From NCBI RefSeq assembly GCF_040448305.1, contig NZ_CP148752.1, forward strand, positions 2,542,001 to 2,606,000: a DNA stretch of 64,000 bases, written 5' to 3'. The stretch comes from Pseudomonas fluorescens (GTDB taxonomy: Bacteria; Pseudomonadota; Gammaproteobacteria; Pseudomonadales; Pseudomonadaceae). Under the pieces are notes generated by a model. It made no database searches, was not told the origin of the DNA, and saw nothing but the letters and a program-made list of their open reading frames with translations. Shown in pieces: positions 51,073 to 59,306 of the stretch. The translations under genes were made by a program, and so were the position numbers. Each line of letters begins with the position of its first letter. The stretch's first letter is position 1.

Positions 51073-52295
51073 GGGGGGCTCCCCTGGTTCTTGTCGTGGG
51101 GGGTGGTCAGTGTCGTCAAGGCGGCCAGTGCCAGCAGAGCGGCGGTGCAGCCGAGGGCGAGGGCGTAGGAGTGCCGCTCGGCGAGTACCCCGATGAGAAT
51201 GGGGCCGATGACCATGCCGAGGTCGGCGGCCATCTGGTAGCCGGCTATCACCGTACCCCCACGGCCATTGGCGGCGTCACCGGCGACTGCGGCTGCGGCG
51301 GTGGTGCAGAACGCGGTTCCGAGCCCCATCAGCGCGAGCCCGCCCAGGTAGGTTGCCAGCGATTGCCCGCCCTGGATGAGCAGAAAACTGCACAGCACCA
51401 GGGTCATGCCCAGCATCAGGCTTGGCTTGCGGCCCCAGGTGTCGACCCATCGGCCAGCCTTGGGCAGCAGCAGTGTCTGGGTCAGTGCACCGACGGTCAG
51501 ACCGATGCCGATCCATTTCGCCGGCTGGTTGAGCACCGTCAGCAGGAACAGCGGCAGGACGGAAACCCTGACCCCGTAAACGGCAAAGCCGATGGCGAAA
51601 TTGCTGGCGATCGCGGATCGGTAAGGTGCCAGGCGTAGCGCCTGGCCAAAGCTGACCGCCGCTTGCCCGGAGTCGCTCGCCGCGCTGTGAGCGTGGCGCA
51701 GGTGGCGCAGCAGCAGTGCCGCGACCAGGGCCGCCGCTCCCGTTCCGGCTCCGTAGAGGAAGAACGGCAGGCGCACAGACATGTCCACGAACAGGCTGCC
51801 GATGGCGGGACCGGCGACCGTCCCGACGTAATAGGCACCCATGAACAGCCCCGCCGCCCGCCCCCGATGTCTGGCGGCGGTGGTGCGCAGCATGAGGCTC
51901 ATGGCCGACACGCTGTAAAGGATCGAGCCCATTCCGCACAGACCGCGCCATGCCAGCAACTGCTCGGCGGAAGCGGAAAAGCCGGCGGCAACGCTGCCCA
52001 GCGCCATGAGCCCAAGACCGCCGCACAGCAACCAGTACTCGCCCCAGCGATTGACCAGTCTGCCGCCTGGCCAAGCCATCAGCAGGCGGGCGAAGGGGAA
52101 GGCCGCGATGATCATGCCGATCATGCTGCTGCCCACCCCTAGCGCCTGGCCGAACAGCGGAATGGCCGGTGACTGGATGCCGAAGCCCACGGCGGAGATA
52201 AAGCTGATTACGCACAGGCAGCGCACTTCCGTGGAAATGCCGCCGAGCCAGCCGGTGTCTCCAGCGCCTCTGGACATGCTGTGCTCAGCGCCCAT
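51069..52295 (-). CDS. MFS transporter
   Basis: A 408-residue major-facilitator protein with about 12 hydrophobic segments. The motif-A-like loop GRLVNRWGEYWLLCGGLGLM is between helices 2 and 3, and a repeat of it (GRWVDTWGRKPSLMLGMTLV) lies in the second half. It could import the cluster's substrate or export a product; the direction cannot be read. The first ATG overlaps the end of the enoyl-CoA hydratase gene by 11 bases. An ATG at 52277 (MSRGAGDTGW) is an alternative start. Confidence 0.88.
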   Translation of the reverse strand: MGAEHSMSRGAGDTGWLGGISTEVRCLCVISFISAVGFGIQSPAIPLFGQALGVGSSMIGMIIAAFPFARLLMAWPGGRLVNRWGEYWLLCGGLGLMALGSVAAGFSASAEQLLAWRGLCGMGSILYSVSAMSLMLRTTAARHRGRAAGLFMGAYYVGTVAGPAIGSLFVDMSVRLPFFLYGAGTGAAALVAALLLRHLRHAHSAASDSGQAAVSFGQALRLAPYRSAIASNFAIGFAVYGVRVSVLPLFLLTVLNQPAKWIGIGLTVGALTQTLLLPKAGRWVDTWGRKPSLMLGMTLVLCSFLLIQGGQSLATYLGGLALMGLGTAFCTTAAAAVAGDAANGRGGTVIAGYQMAADLGMVIGPILIGVLAERHSYALALGCTAALLALAALTTLTTPHDKNQGSPP

Positions 52296-53094
52296 GAAAG
52301 ACCGGCTGGCGCTTTTGCGCGAAGGCGCTGGAGGCTTCCTTGTGATCTGCGCTGAGGAAGGTCGCCGCTTCCAGCTGCAGCCCCAAGTCGGTCACCAACT
52401 GGCTGCGCTGGCGCAGGATCTGGTTCAGCGCGCGCTTGGTGCCCTGCAGCGCGAGAGGAGGGAGGGCGGCCATGCGCTCTGCCATCTGCAGCGCCTGATC
52501 ATGCAGCTCCGTGGCCGGCATGGCCCGCAAGGCCAGGCCCAGCCGGACAACTTCACTGCCATTGAGTCGCTCGCCGGTCATCAGGTAGTACTTGGCGGCG
52601 CCGAGGGGCATGCCCAGGGGCCAGGCCAGCGCGCCACCATCGCCTGCGACCAGGCCCATGGGCACATGGGTGTCGGCGATCTGGGCGTCGTCGGCGATAA
52701 GCACCACATCGCAGAGCAAGGCCAGAGTCGCCCCCAGCCCCATGGCGTAGCCCTGCACCGCAGCGATTATCGGCTGTGGCACATCGAGGAAGCGCTCGAT
52801 CAGGTTCCCGGCGCCGCGGGTGACCATGGCCATGACTTCGCATGGGGTCTGCTCGATGGCCGGCGTCTCGGCAAACGCCTTGACGTCGCCACCGACACAG
52901 AAGGCCCGTCCTGCACCCTGCAGTACCACGGCCCGGACGCTGGAGTCGTGGCGCAGGTCGGCAAGGATGGCTTCGAGGCCTTCATGCATGTCGGCTCCCA
53001 CGGCATTGAGGCGCTCGGGGCGATTGAGGGTCAGCACCAGGACATGGTCCCGGCGCTCGGCGAGGATACTGTTAAAACGTCCGTAATCGGTCAT
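52285..53094 (-). CDS. Enoyl-CoA hydratase/isomerase family protein
   Basis: A 269-residue crotonase-fold protein. The CoA-binding and oxyanion-hole motifs are VLQGAGRAFCVGGDVKAFAE and IIAAVQGYAMGLGATLALLC. The active-site region ADTHVPMGLVAGDGGALAWP has Gly-Asp-Gly-Gly where classical hydratases have a Glu-containing loop, so the reaction may be isomerisation or another crotonase reaction. The ATG at 53094 gives the normal N-terminus, and upstream codons have no similarity. It is part of the beta-oxidation-like operon running from 63 to 50 kb. Confidence 0.87.
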   Translation of the reverse strand: MTDYGRFNSILAERRDHVLVLTLNRPERLNAVGADMHEGLEAILADLRHDSSVRAVVLQGAGRAFCVGGDVKAFAETPAIEQTPCEVMAMVTRGAGNLIERFLDVPQPIIAAVQGYAMGLGATLALLCDVVLIADDAQIADTHVPMGLVAGDGGALAWPLGMPLGAAKYYLMTGERLNGSEVVRLGLALRAMPATELHDQALQMAERMAALPPLALQGTKRALNQILRQRSQLVTDLGLQLEAATFLSADHKEASSAFAQKRQPVFHGR

Positions 53095-53116
53095 GGGGAA
53101 ACTCCGTTTTTGTTGT

Positions 53117-53884
53117 CTATGGGATTGAGCGGCGCCCGAGTTTTTCCAGCATCGCCGCGCGGGCCCGCGCCCGATCGGGATCAAGGACTGCAAGGTTCTG
53201 CAGCGTGACTTCGGCCTCCAGTTGCTCGGCCAGGCTGTTGCGTGCGGCCTGGGCCAGGAGGCGCTTGGTCAGCCCCACGGCGAGTCCGGGCTTGGTGGCC
53301 AGTTGCTCGGCCATCTCCAGCGCGTGTCCCAGCAGCCGTTCCGGGGCCAGCATCTCGCTCACCAGGCCCCACTCGCGGGCCTCTTCGGCGCTCAGCCGGC
53401 GATTGCTGGCCAACCAGGAAAAGGCCCGGGCGTAACCCAGCAGCCGGGTGATGAACCAGCTGCCACCGGCATCCGGGACCAGCCCTATGTCGACGAACGC
53501 CGGTACGAACCTGGCGTCGCTGGACGCGATCCGGATATCGGCGGCGCAAGCCAGCGAGAGTCCGGCACCCGCTGCGGCGCCGTTGACGGCTGCGATGACA
53601 GGCTTGTCCAGCGCGGCCATTGCCAGGGTGTTCGCATTCAGTGCGTGGCGCAGCGTGCTATGGCCCAGTGCCCCGGAGGCGGGTGGCGCGTTGAGGTCGG
53701 CACCCGCGCAGAAGCCGCGTCCGGAACCGGTCAGCACCACTGCGCGAACCTGCGAATCACCGGCCTCGTGCCAGGCATCGCAGAGCTCGAGGTGCAGCTC
53801 GGCATTGAACGCGTTCAGCGCCTCAGGGCGGTTGAGTGTCACCAGCAGCACCGCGCCCTGGCGTTCGCGCAAGACAGTGCTCAT
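53117..53884 (-). CDS. Enoyl-CoA hydratase/isomerase family protein (PaaG-like)
   Basis: A 255-residue crotonase-fold protein with VLTGSGRGFCAGADLNAPPA and VIAAVNGAAAGAGLSLACAA as oxyanion-hole segments. VDIGLVPDAGGSWFITRLLG has the Asp typical of PaaG-like isomerases in place of the hydratase Glu. It may shift a double bond or hydrate a CoA thioester during ring or side-chain breakdown. Its ATG overlaps the stop of the thiolase-like gene (ATGA). Confidence 0.88.
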   Translation of the reverse strand: MSTVLRERQGAVLLVTLNRPEALNAFNAELHLELCDAWHEAGDSQVRAVVLTGSGRGFCAGADLNAPPASGALGHSTLRHALNANTLAMAALDKPVIAAVNGAAAGAGLSLACAADIRIASSDARFVPAFVDIGLVPDAGGSWFITRLLGYARAFSWLASNRRLSAEEAREWGLVSEMLAPERLLGHALEMAEQLATKPGLAVGLTKRLLAQAARNSLAEQLEAEVTLQNLAVLDPDRARARAAMLEKLGRRSIP

Positions 53885-55053
53885 AGCGCTGCTCCCGTGC
53901 CGAGGATGGCGGTGACCTGGCTGGAGAACTGACCGCCGTTGCCGTGGGCCAGCGCCAGCTCCACGCCGGCCTGCTGCCGTGCTCCGGCCTCACCGCGCAG
54001 CTGCCGCGTGGCTTCGATGAGGGCGAAGATGCCGTACATGCCCGGATGGCAGTAGGACAGGCCGCCGCCGTTGGTGTTGACCGGCAGTACGCCTCCCGGG
54101 GCGATGCGGCCATCGGCGACGAAGGCACCGCCTTCGCCCTTGGCGCAGAAGCCCAAGTCCTCCAGGAACATGATGGTGTTGATGGTGAAGGCGTCGTAGA
54201 GCTGTAGCACGCCGATGTCCGCCGGTCTGACCCCGGCCATGGCGTAGGCTCTGGCGCAGGACTCGACTGCACAGGTGGTGGTCAGATCAGGCATCTGGGA
54301 AATGCTGCGGTGCGAGTGCGCTTCGCCCGCGCCGAGCAGGTAGACCGGCGGCCTTGGCAGGTCACGTGCGCGATCGGCACGGGTAACCACCAGGGCGCCG
54401 CCGCCATCGGTGACCAGGCAGCAATCGCGGATGCTGAGCGGGCTGCAGACCATTTTGCTGTCCAGCACGTCGGTAATGCCGAGCGGCCCTTTGTCATGGC
54501 AGAAGGCGACGGGGTTGAGTTGTGCCCAGGCGCGTGCGGCGACGGCCACCGCGGCCAACTGCTCGCGGGTCGTGCCGTACTGATGCATGTGCCGGGCGGT
54601 GGCCAGGGCGTAGCCGGACACCGGGTGGCGCGGCTTGTAGGGAGCTTCGTAGCTCGGCATCTCCAGTGGCCCGGTCAGCGGCTGCCGGCGTTGGGCATCC
54701 GCGCGCGGAGTACTGCCATAGACGATCAACGCCGTGTCGCAGAGCCCGGCCTTGAGGGCCGCCGCCGCGTGGAACAGGTAGGACAGGAACGAGCTGCCAC
54801 CGATATTGCCGCTATCGCTGTAACGGGGGCGGATACCCAGGTATTCACCCAGGTCCAGGTTCGACATGAAACGGCCGGCGACACAGCCGAACAGGCCATC
54901 GACGTCCCGGGTGCGCAGGCCCGCGTCATTCAGCGCGTGAACCGCCGCCTGGGCGGCCAGTTCGATGGGGTAGCGCTGTGGCCCGACGTCACCCAGGTCC
55001 GATTCGGCGACCCCGACGATAGCGGCAGCGCCGCGCAGATCATGGTGAGTCAT
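53881..55053 (-). CDS. Thiolase-like lipid-transfer protein (Ltp2-type aldolase candidate)
   Basis: A 390-residue SCP2-thiolase-fold protein. At the place of the thiolase nucleophile the sequence is GNIGGSSFLSYLFH (about 82-95) with no Cys, so normal thiolysis is unlikely. Later blocks are DVGVLQLYDAFTINTIMFLE and VLPVNTNGGGLSYCHPGMYG. Its start overlaps the DUF35 gene stop (ATGA). Proteins of this type paired with DUF35 partners, such as mycobacterial Ltp2-ChsH2, act as retro-aldolases that remove the last side-chain unit of steroid-CoA esters. That role is inferred here. Confidence 0.85.
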   Translation of the reverse strand: MTHHDLRGAAAIVGVAESDLGDVGPQRYPIELAAQAAVHALNDAGLRTRDVDGLFGCVAGRFMSNLDLGEYLGIRPRYSDSGNIGGSSFLSYLFHAAAALKAGLCDTALIVYGSTPRADAQRRQPLTGPLEMPSYEAPYKPRHPVSGYALATARHMHQYGTTREQLAAVAVAARAWAQLNPVAFCHDKGPLGITDVLDSKMVCSPLSIRDCCLVTDGGGALVVTRADRARDLPRPPVYLLGAGEAHSHRSISQMPDLTTTCAVESCARAYAMAGVRPADIGVLQLYDAFTINTIMFLEDLGFCAKGEGGAFVADGRIAPGGVLPVNTNGGGLSYCHPGMYGIFALIEATRQLRGEAGARQQAGVELALAHGNGGQFSSQVTAILGTGAAL

Positions 55054-55430
55054 GGTCGTTCTCCTTCGTTGAGGTCGAACACCACGCGCGGCTCCTGGCC
55101 ATCGAGGCGTTCCACCCGCGCCCGGACCCGGGCGCCGATGGGTGGTGCATCGCAACCCGGGACAGTGCTCATCATTCGGAAGCCTTCGTCCAGGTCCACC
55201 AGCACGAGGTTGTAGTTGTGATCTTTGTCGAAGACCACGCTGGACGAATAGAGCGTGCCCAGCCCTTGGCTGTCGCGCAGGCCCAGTTCCACCGAGCCGC
55301 AATGCGGGCAGCAGGGGCGCAGGTAGAAGACTGCCTGATCGCAGTCTTGGCAGTGCTGATAAGCCAGGGCACCCCGTGCCAGGCCTTCGAGATAGCGCTG
55401 GTACGGCGCCGGTTCGCGGACATCATTCAT
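55050..55430 (-). CDS. DUF35 Zn-ribbon/OB-fold partner protein
   Basis: A 126-residue protein with a rubredoxin-like zinc ribbon (C27-x2-C30 and C41-x2-C44 in HCQDCDQAVFYLRPCCPHCG). An OB-fold follows (GTLYSSSVVFDKDHNYNLVL; VRARVERLDGQEPRVVFDL). DUF35 proteins bind thiolase-like partners and help recognise acyl-CoA. The gene overlaps both neighbours, the MaoC gene by 8 bases and the thiolase-like gene by 4, in keeping with a complex. Confidence 0.9.
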   Translation of the reverse strand: MNDVREPAPYQRYLEGLARGALAYQHCQDCDQAVFYLRPCCPHCGSVELGLRDSQGLGTLYSSSVVFDKDHNYNLVLVDLDEGFRMMSTVPGCDAPPIGARVRARVERLDGQEPRVVFDLNEGERP

Positions 55431-55890
55431 TCTGGCTTCCTCCGGGGGTGCCGTAGGTGGCGACGGCGGTTGCCGTCAGGACGTCCTGGCGCTGACCGTT
55501 GGCTGCTTCGCGCTGTACCAGCAGTTCACAGTTCACCTGCATGCCGTCAGGGCGTTCGGGGTCGATGGCGGTAACCCGGCCGCTGAGGATCAGGGTGTCG
55601 CCTGGCCAGACCTGGGAGACGTAGCGCACCGAGTACCTGCGCAGCGCCGCCAGGCCCAGCCAGGAAGTCGTGTAGGCCGAGAGGATGCCCGCCGTCAGCA
55701 GGCCATGGCCGAATACGCTGCGGTAGCCGGCTCGGTGGGCAAAGGTCTCGTCGTGGTGGATGGGATTGAAGTCGCCACCGGCGCCGGCGTAGCGAACGAT
55801 GTCGGTTCGGGTGATCGGCCCGACACGGCGCACGGGGGCGGTGTCTCCGATCTGGAAACGAGGCGAAGCGTCGTGGTTGGTGCTGTTCAT
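55423..55890 (-). CDS. MaoC-type enoyl-CoA hydratase
   Basis: A 155-residue hot-dog-fold hydratase. The hydratase-2 motif is present with Asp40 and His45 (YAGAGGDFNPIHHDETFAHR, then VFGHGLLTAGIL), so this is the catalytic subunit. The ATG at 55890 overlaps the stop of the partner gene (ATGA). Together they look like a heteromeric enoyl-CoA hydratase of the ChsH1-ChsH2 kind that accepts bulky ring-bearing substrates. Confidence 0.9.
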   Translation of the reverse strand: MNSTNHDASPRFQIGDTAPVRRVGPITRTDIVRYAGAGGDFNPIHHDETFAHRAGYRSVFGHGLLTAGILSAYTTSWLGLAALRRYSVRYVSQVWPGDTLILSGRVTAIDPERPDGMQVNCELLVQREAANGQRQDVLTATAVATYGTPGGSQNE

Positions 55891-56366
55891 GTGGGCAGTA
55901 CCTCGTGCTCGTCCATGGGCGGCGGCGGGGGCAGTTCGATGATGGTGCTGCGGGCGATCAGCGCCAGTTGATCGTGTTCGTCGTAGAAACCCGTCTCGCG
56001 CACGATCAGGGTCATCTCGCCCTTGGCGCCCCGCTTGCAGGTCACGTCGGCGATATGCGAGCGGACGGTGAATTCCTCGCCGGCCAGCACCGGTCGCAGG
56101 TATTCCCATTCATTGCCGCCGGCCAGTACGCGCTTGAGGTCGAGGTTGAGCGGGTTGCCTTCCTGCGGGGGGTGCCAGTGCATGGAGACGGTGCTGAAGG
56201 TCGGCGGTGCCGGTGGGGCGCAGAAGCCCTGCCGGCGCGCCGCCTCAGGGTCGAAGTAACAGGCATCGGTACAGAGGATCGCCTTGGCGAACTCGGCGAT
56301 CTTGCCTTCCTCGACCTTGAAGCGGAACGAGGGGAACTGGTAACCGACCAGGGATTGATCTGCCAT
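55887..56366 (-). CDS. MaoC N-terminal-like (FAS1-type) hydratase partner
   Basis: A 159-residue hot-dog protein of the MaoC_dehydrat_N family (SLVGYQFPSFRFKVEEGKIA; APPAPPTFSTVSMHWHPPQE; VRSHIADVTCKRGAKGEMTL). It lacks the Asp-x4-His hydratase motif, so it is probably the substrate-binding subunit that pairs with the MaoC protein encoded next. The ATG at 56366 is preferred over a GTG at 56375, because AAGGAG lies 8 bases before the ATG. Confidence 0.87.
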   Translation of the reverse strand: MADQSLVGYQFPSFRFKVEEGKIAEFAKAILCTDACYFDPEAARRQGFCAPPAPPTFSTVSMHWHPPQEGNPLNLDLKRVLAGGNEWEYLRPVLAGEEFTVRSHIADVTCKRGAKGEMTLIVRETGFYDEHDQLALIARSTIIELPPPPPMDEHEVLPT

Positions 56367-56379
56367 CGCGTTCACTCCT

Positions 56380-58497
56380 TCAGTGCGCCGGCCCGGATGA
56401 CCCGGCCAGCACCACCAGAGCGTCGGCGGCGAAGACCTTGCCGTCGTCGACCCGGATCGGGTTGATGTCGATTTCGCTGACCTCCTCGAGCTCCAGGGCC
56501 AGGTCGCCGACGCCCATCATGATGGTGGCGATCTGCGTCTGTTCCTCGGCGCTGAGGCCACGCCGCCCCTGGACCAGACGACCCTGGAGCAGTTTTCCGA
56601 GCGCGACGCGGGCGGTATCGAGCCCGAACGGCGGGCGCAACAGCGTGGTTTCCGCCAGTTGCTCGACCAGTACGCCACCCAGGCCCACCGCCACCATGGG
56701 GCCGAACACCGGGTCACGCTGCAAGCCACAGGTCAGTTCCATGCGTGCGGGTACCATCTCCTGCACCAGCACGCCGTCGAGGACGGCATGGGGCGCCCGG
56801 CGCCGCACTTCGTCGAACATGTCTCCATAGGCTTCACGCACCGCGTCCGGCCCCTGCAGACCGAGGCGGATGGCGCCCACGTCGGACTTGTGCGGCAGCT
56901 GACAGGACATGACCTTGAGCACCACCTTGCCGCCGATGCGCGTCGCCGCCGCGATGGCGTCCTCCTCGCTGTGTACCCACTCTTCGCGGGTGATGGGGAT
57001 GCCGTACTCGGCGAACAGGCGCTTACCCTGGGCCTCCATCAACACCTGCTCTCCCTGGGGCAACTGCAGGTGCTGCCGCGCGCGCCGGGCACGTTCGGCA
57101 TCGGGTTCCCGGGCGTGGTCCGCCGCGAGGGACGGTCGCGAGGAGAAACGCTGCAGGGCGGCGAGCGAGCGGGCGATCCTCTGCGGATCGGTGTAGGTCG
57201 GCACGCCAGCCTGCTTCAAGGGCTCCACAAGGTCGGTGGACAGCACAGCCATGGGTTTGTTGGTGCGCTGGTAGAGCGCGGCCAGTTCCCTGGCTGCCTC
57301 GGTGGCGCGAGCCCAGGTGACCGTGGTGAGCATGTCGACCGAAGGGCTCTGGGCGACCAGGTTCTGCAGTGCGAAAAGTGACTCCTGCTTCACCGCTGCG
57401 GTGGTGTCGATGGGGTTGGCCACGCTGCCGAAGAAGGGCGTATGCAGCACACTGAGCATCTGTGCCTGTTCCGCTTCGGGGAAGGTCGGGATATCCAGGC
57501 CATTGAGACTGGCTTCGTCGGCCAGCAATACGCCGGTACCGCCGGAGGCAGTCATGATCGCCAGGCGTTTGCCGGACGCCCGGCGACCGTCCTGGAAGAT
57601 CATGCCCAGATCGAGCATCTCCTCCAGGCTGTGAGCCACGATCACGCCGTACTGTCGGCAGACCGCATCGAATACATCGACGGCACCGACCACCGACGCG
57701 GTGTGGCTCATGGCGGCCTTGGCCGCAGCTTCGGAGCGCCCCGCCTTGAGGACCACCAGTGGCTTGTCGAGCGCCTGGGCGCGGCGGGCCGCTTCTATGA
57801 ATACCTCCGGGTCACGCAGGGTCTCACTGAACGCCAGCAGCACACGAACTTCCGGTCGCTCCACGAGGTAGCGCAAAACGGCCGCGACGTTCACGTCCAG
57901 CTCGTTGCCGGTACTGACGAACCAGCCAAGGCGCAGGCCGGTGAGCAGGCCCTTGGTGGTCAGGTAGGAGCCAAAGCCACCGCTCTGGGAAACCAGCGCC
58001 ACACCGCCGCCCGGCGGCAAAGGTTCGTCCGGGGTCAGGGCGAAGTTGGCCATGACGCCCCCGGCGATGTTCAGGTAGCCGATGCAGTTCGGACCAATCA
58101 CCCGCACGCCGCCAGCCTTGGCCAGCTCTGCGATGCGCTGCTGCAGGGCGGTTCCTTCGGCACCGGCCTCGGCGAAGCCGGAGGAGAGCAGCGCGACGCC
58201 CCCCACGCCCTTGGCCACGGCCTGTTCCATGATGCCTTCGACGGCCTGGCAGGCCACCGCGATGACCACCAGGTCCACGGTTCCCGGTACATCGTGCAGG
58301 CTGGCGTAGGCAGGGCTGCCCTGGACGCTGTCGTCCTTGGGATGGATCGGGTAGAGCGCGCCGCCGAAGGCGCGCTTGAGGTTGGCGAACAGCAGGCCGC
58401 CGAAGCTGTAGAGGTTGTTGGAGGCGCCAACCAGGGCGATGGAGCGAGGTGCCAGCAGGCGATCGAGATCGGGAGCTGCAGTGTCGATACGAGTCAT
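56380..58497 (-). CDS. ADP-forming acyl-CoA synthetase (NDP-forming)
   Basis: A 705-residue fused alpha-beta acyl-CoA synthetase. It has a CoA-binding domain at the N-terminus (LLAPRSIALVGASNNLYSFG), a succinyl-CoA-ligase-like flavodoxin domain in the middle (VALVSQSGGFGSYLTTKGLL) and an ATP-grasp domain at about 480-700 (GIPITREEWVHSEEDAIAAA; GGKVVLKVMSCQLPHKSDVG). Members activate carboxylic acids with ATP and CoA, giving ADP. FerA for ferulate is one example. Here it probably forms the CoA ester that the acyl-CoA dehydrogenases oxidise. It starts 33 bases after the SDR gene. Confidence 0.9.
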   Translation of the reverse strand: MTRIDTAAPDLDRLLAPRSIALVGASNNLYSFGGLLFANLKRAFGGALYPIHPKDDSVQGSPAYASLHDVPGTVDLVVIAVACQAVEGIMEQAVAKGVGGVALLSSGFAEAGAEGTALQQRIAELAKAGGVRVIGPNCIGYLNIAGGVMANFALTPDEPLPPGGGVALVSQSGGFGSYLTTKGLLTGLRLGWFVSTGNELDVNVAAVLRYLVERPEVRVLLAFSETLRDPEVFIEAARRAQALDKPLVVLKAGRSEAAAKAAMSHTASVVGAVDVFDAVCRQYGVIVAHSLEEMLDLGMIFQDGRRASGKRLAIMTASGGTGVLLADEASLNGLDIPTFPEAEQAQMLSVLHTPFFGSVANPIDTTAAVKQESLFALQNLVAQSPSVDMLTTVTWARATEAARELAALYQRTNKPMAVLSTDLVEPLKQAGVPTYTDPQRIARSLAALQRFSSRPSLAADHAREPDAERARRARQHLQLPQGEQVLMEAQGKRLFAEYGIPITREEWVHSEEDAIAAATRIGGKVVLKVMSCQLPHKSDVGAIRLGLQGPDAVREAYGDMFDEVRRRAPHAVLDGVLVQEMVPARMELTCGLQRDPVFGPMVAVGLGGVLVEQLAETTLLRPPFGLDTARVALGKLLQGRLVQGRRGLSAEEQTQIATIMMGVGDLALELEEVSEIDINPIRVDDGKVFAADALVVLAGSSGPAH

Positions 58498-58530
58498 TGT
58501 CGTTGTCCTGTTCCGTGGTGGTTTGCGCGC

Positions 58531-59289
58531 TTAGCGCACCATCATCGAGCCGCCATCCACCGACAGAACCTGGCCGGTGACGTAGGAGGACTCTTCGCTG
58601 ACGAGATAGAGGAAGGCCGGGGCTATCTCATCGGGCTCGGCCGAGCGCCGCAGCGGGTGCTGTTTGAGCGCTGCCGCATGGGCTTCGGCGAATTTCGGGT
58701 CGTTCATGATGGTCTTGGTCATCTCGGTGGCCGCCGCCGGAGCGATGGCATTGACCAGGATGTTGTACTTGCCCAGCTCGCGGGCGGCGGTGCGCACCAT
58801 GCCGAGCATCGCGGACTTGGCAGCGGCGTAGTTGATCTGGCCGATGGAGCCGTTCTGCGCAGTGGAGGAAGTGACGAAGACGATGCGTCCCCACTGGCGT
58901 TCGATCATGTCGTGGACCACCGCCTGCAGCCAGTAGAAGGAACCGTGCATGTGCACATCGATCACCTGGTGCCACTCGGCGCCGGTCATCTTGTGCAGCA
59001 TGGCCGGACGGGTGATGCCAGCGTTGTTCACCAGGATATCGATGGGGCCGAGCTCGGCCTTGATGATGGCGGCGGCGGCGTTGACGTCGACCTGGTTGGC
59101 AATGTCGCAGCGCACGAACAGGGCTTTGCCGCCCTCGGCATGGATCAGCGCGGCGGTTTCTTCACCGCCACTGACGTTGATGTCGACTATGGCCACGCTG
59201 GCGCCTTGCGCCGCATAGCAGCGGGCCACGGCGCGACCGATTCCTTGTGAAGCGCCGGTGATTACGGCGACGCGATTGTTCAAACGCAT
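58531..59289 (-). CDS. Short-chain dehydrogenase/reductase
   Basis: A 252-residue classical SDR. It has cofactor motif TGASQGIGRAVA (residues 12-23), NNAG, a catalytic Ser in VTSSTAQNGSIGQIN and YAAAKSAMLG (Tyr/Lys). The Asp after the second strand (VDINVSGGEE) points to NAD. It could oxidise a hydroxyacyl-CoA or a ring hydroxyl such as 3- or 17-hydroxysteroid. The sequence does not separate these. Confidence 0.9.
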   Translation of the reverse strand: MRLNNRVAVITGASQGIGRAVARCYAAQGASVAIVDINVSGGEETAALIHAEGGKALFVRCDIANQVDVNAAAAIIKAELGPIDILVNNAGITRPAMLHKMTGAEWHQVIDVHMHGSFYWLQAVVHDMIERQWGRIVFVTSSTAQNGSIGQINYAAAKSAMLGMVRTAARELGKYNILVNAIAPAAATEMTKTIMNDPKFAEAHAAALKQHPLRRSAEPDEIAPAFLYLVSEESSYVTGQVLSVDGGSMMVR

Positions 59290-59306
59290 GATGGGGCTCC
59301 TTGTGG

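Noticed and set aside
57442..59250. 602-codon plus-strand frame across the CoA ligase and SDR genes
   Set aside because: It runs antisense through two well-supported genes and their gap; shadow of high GC.
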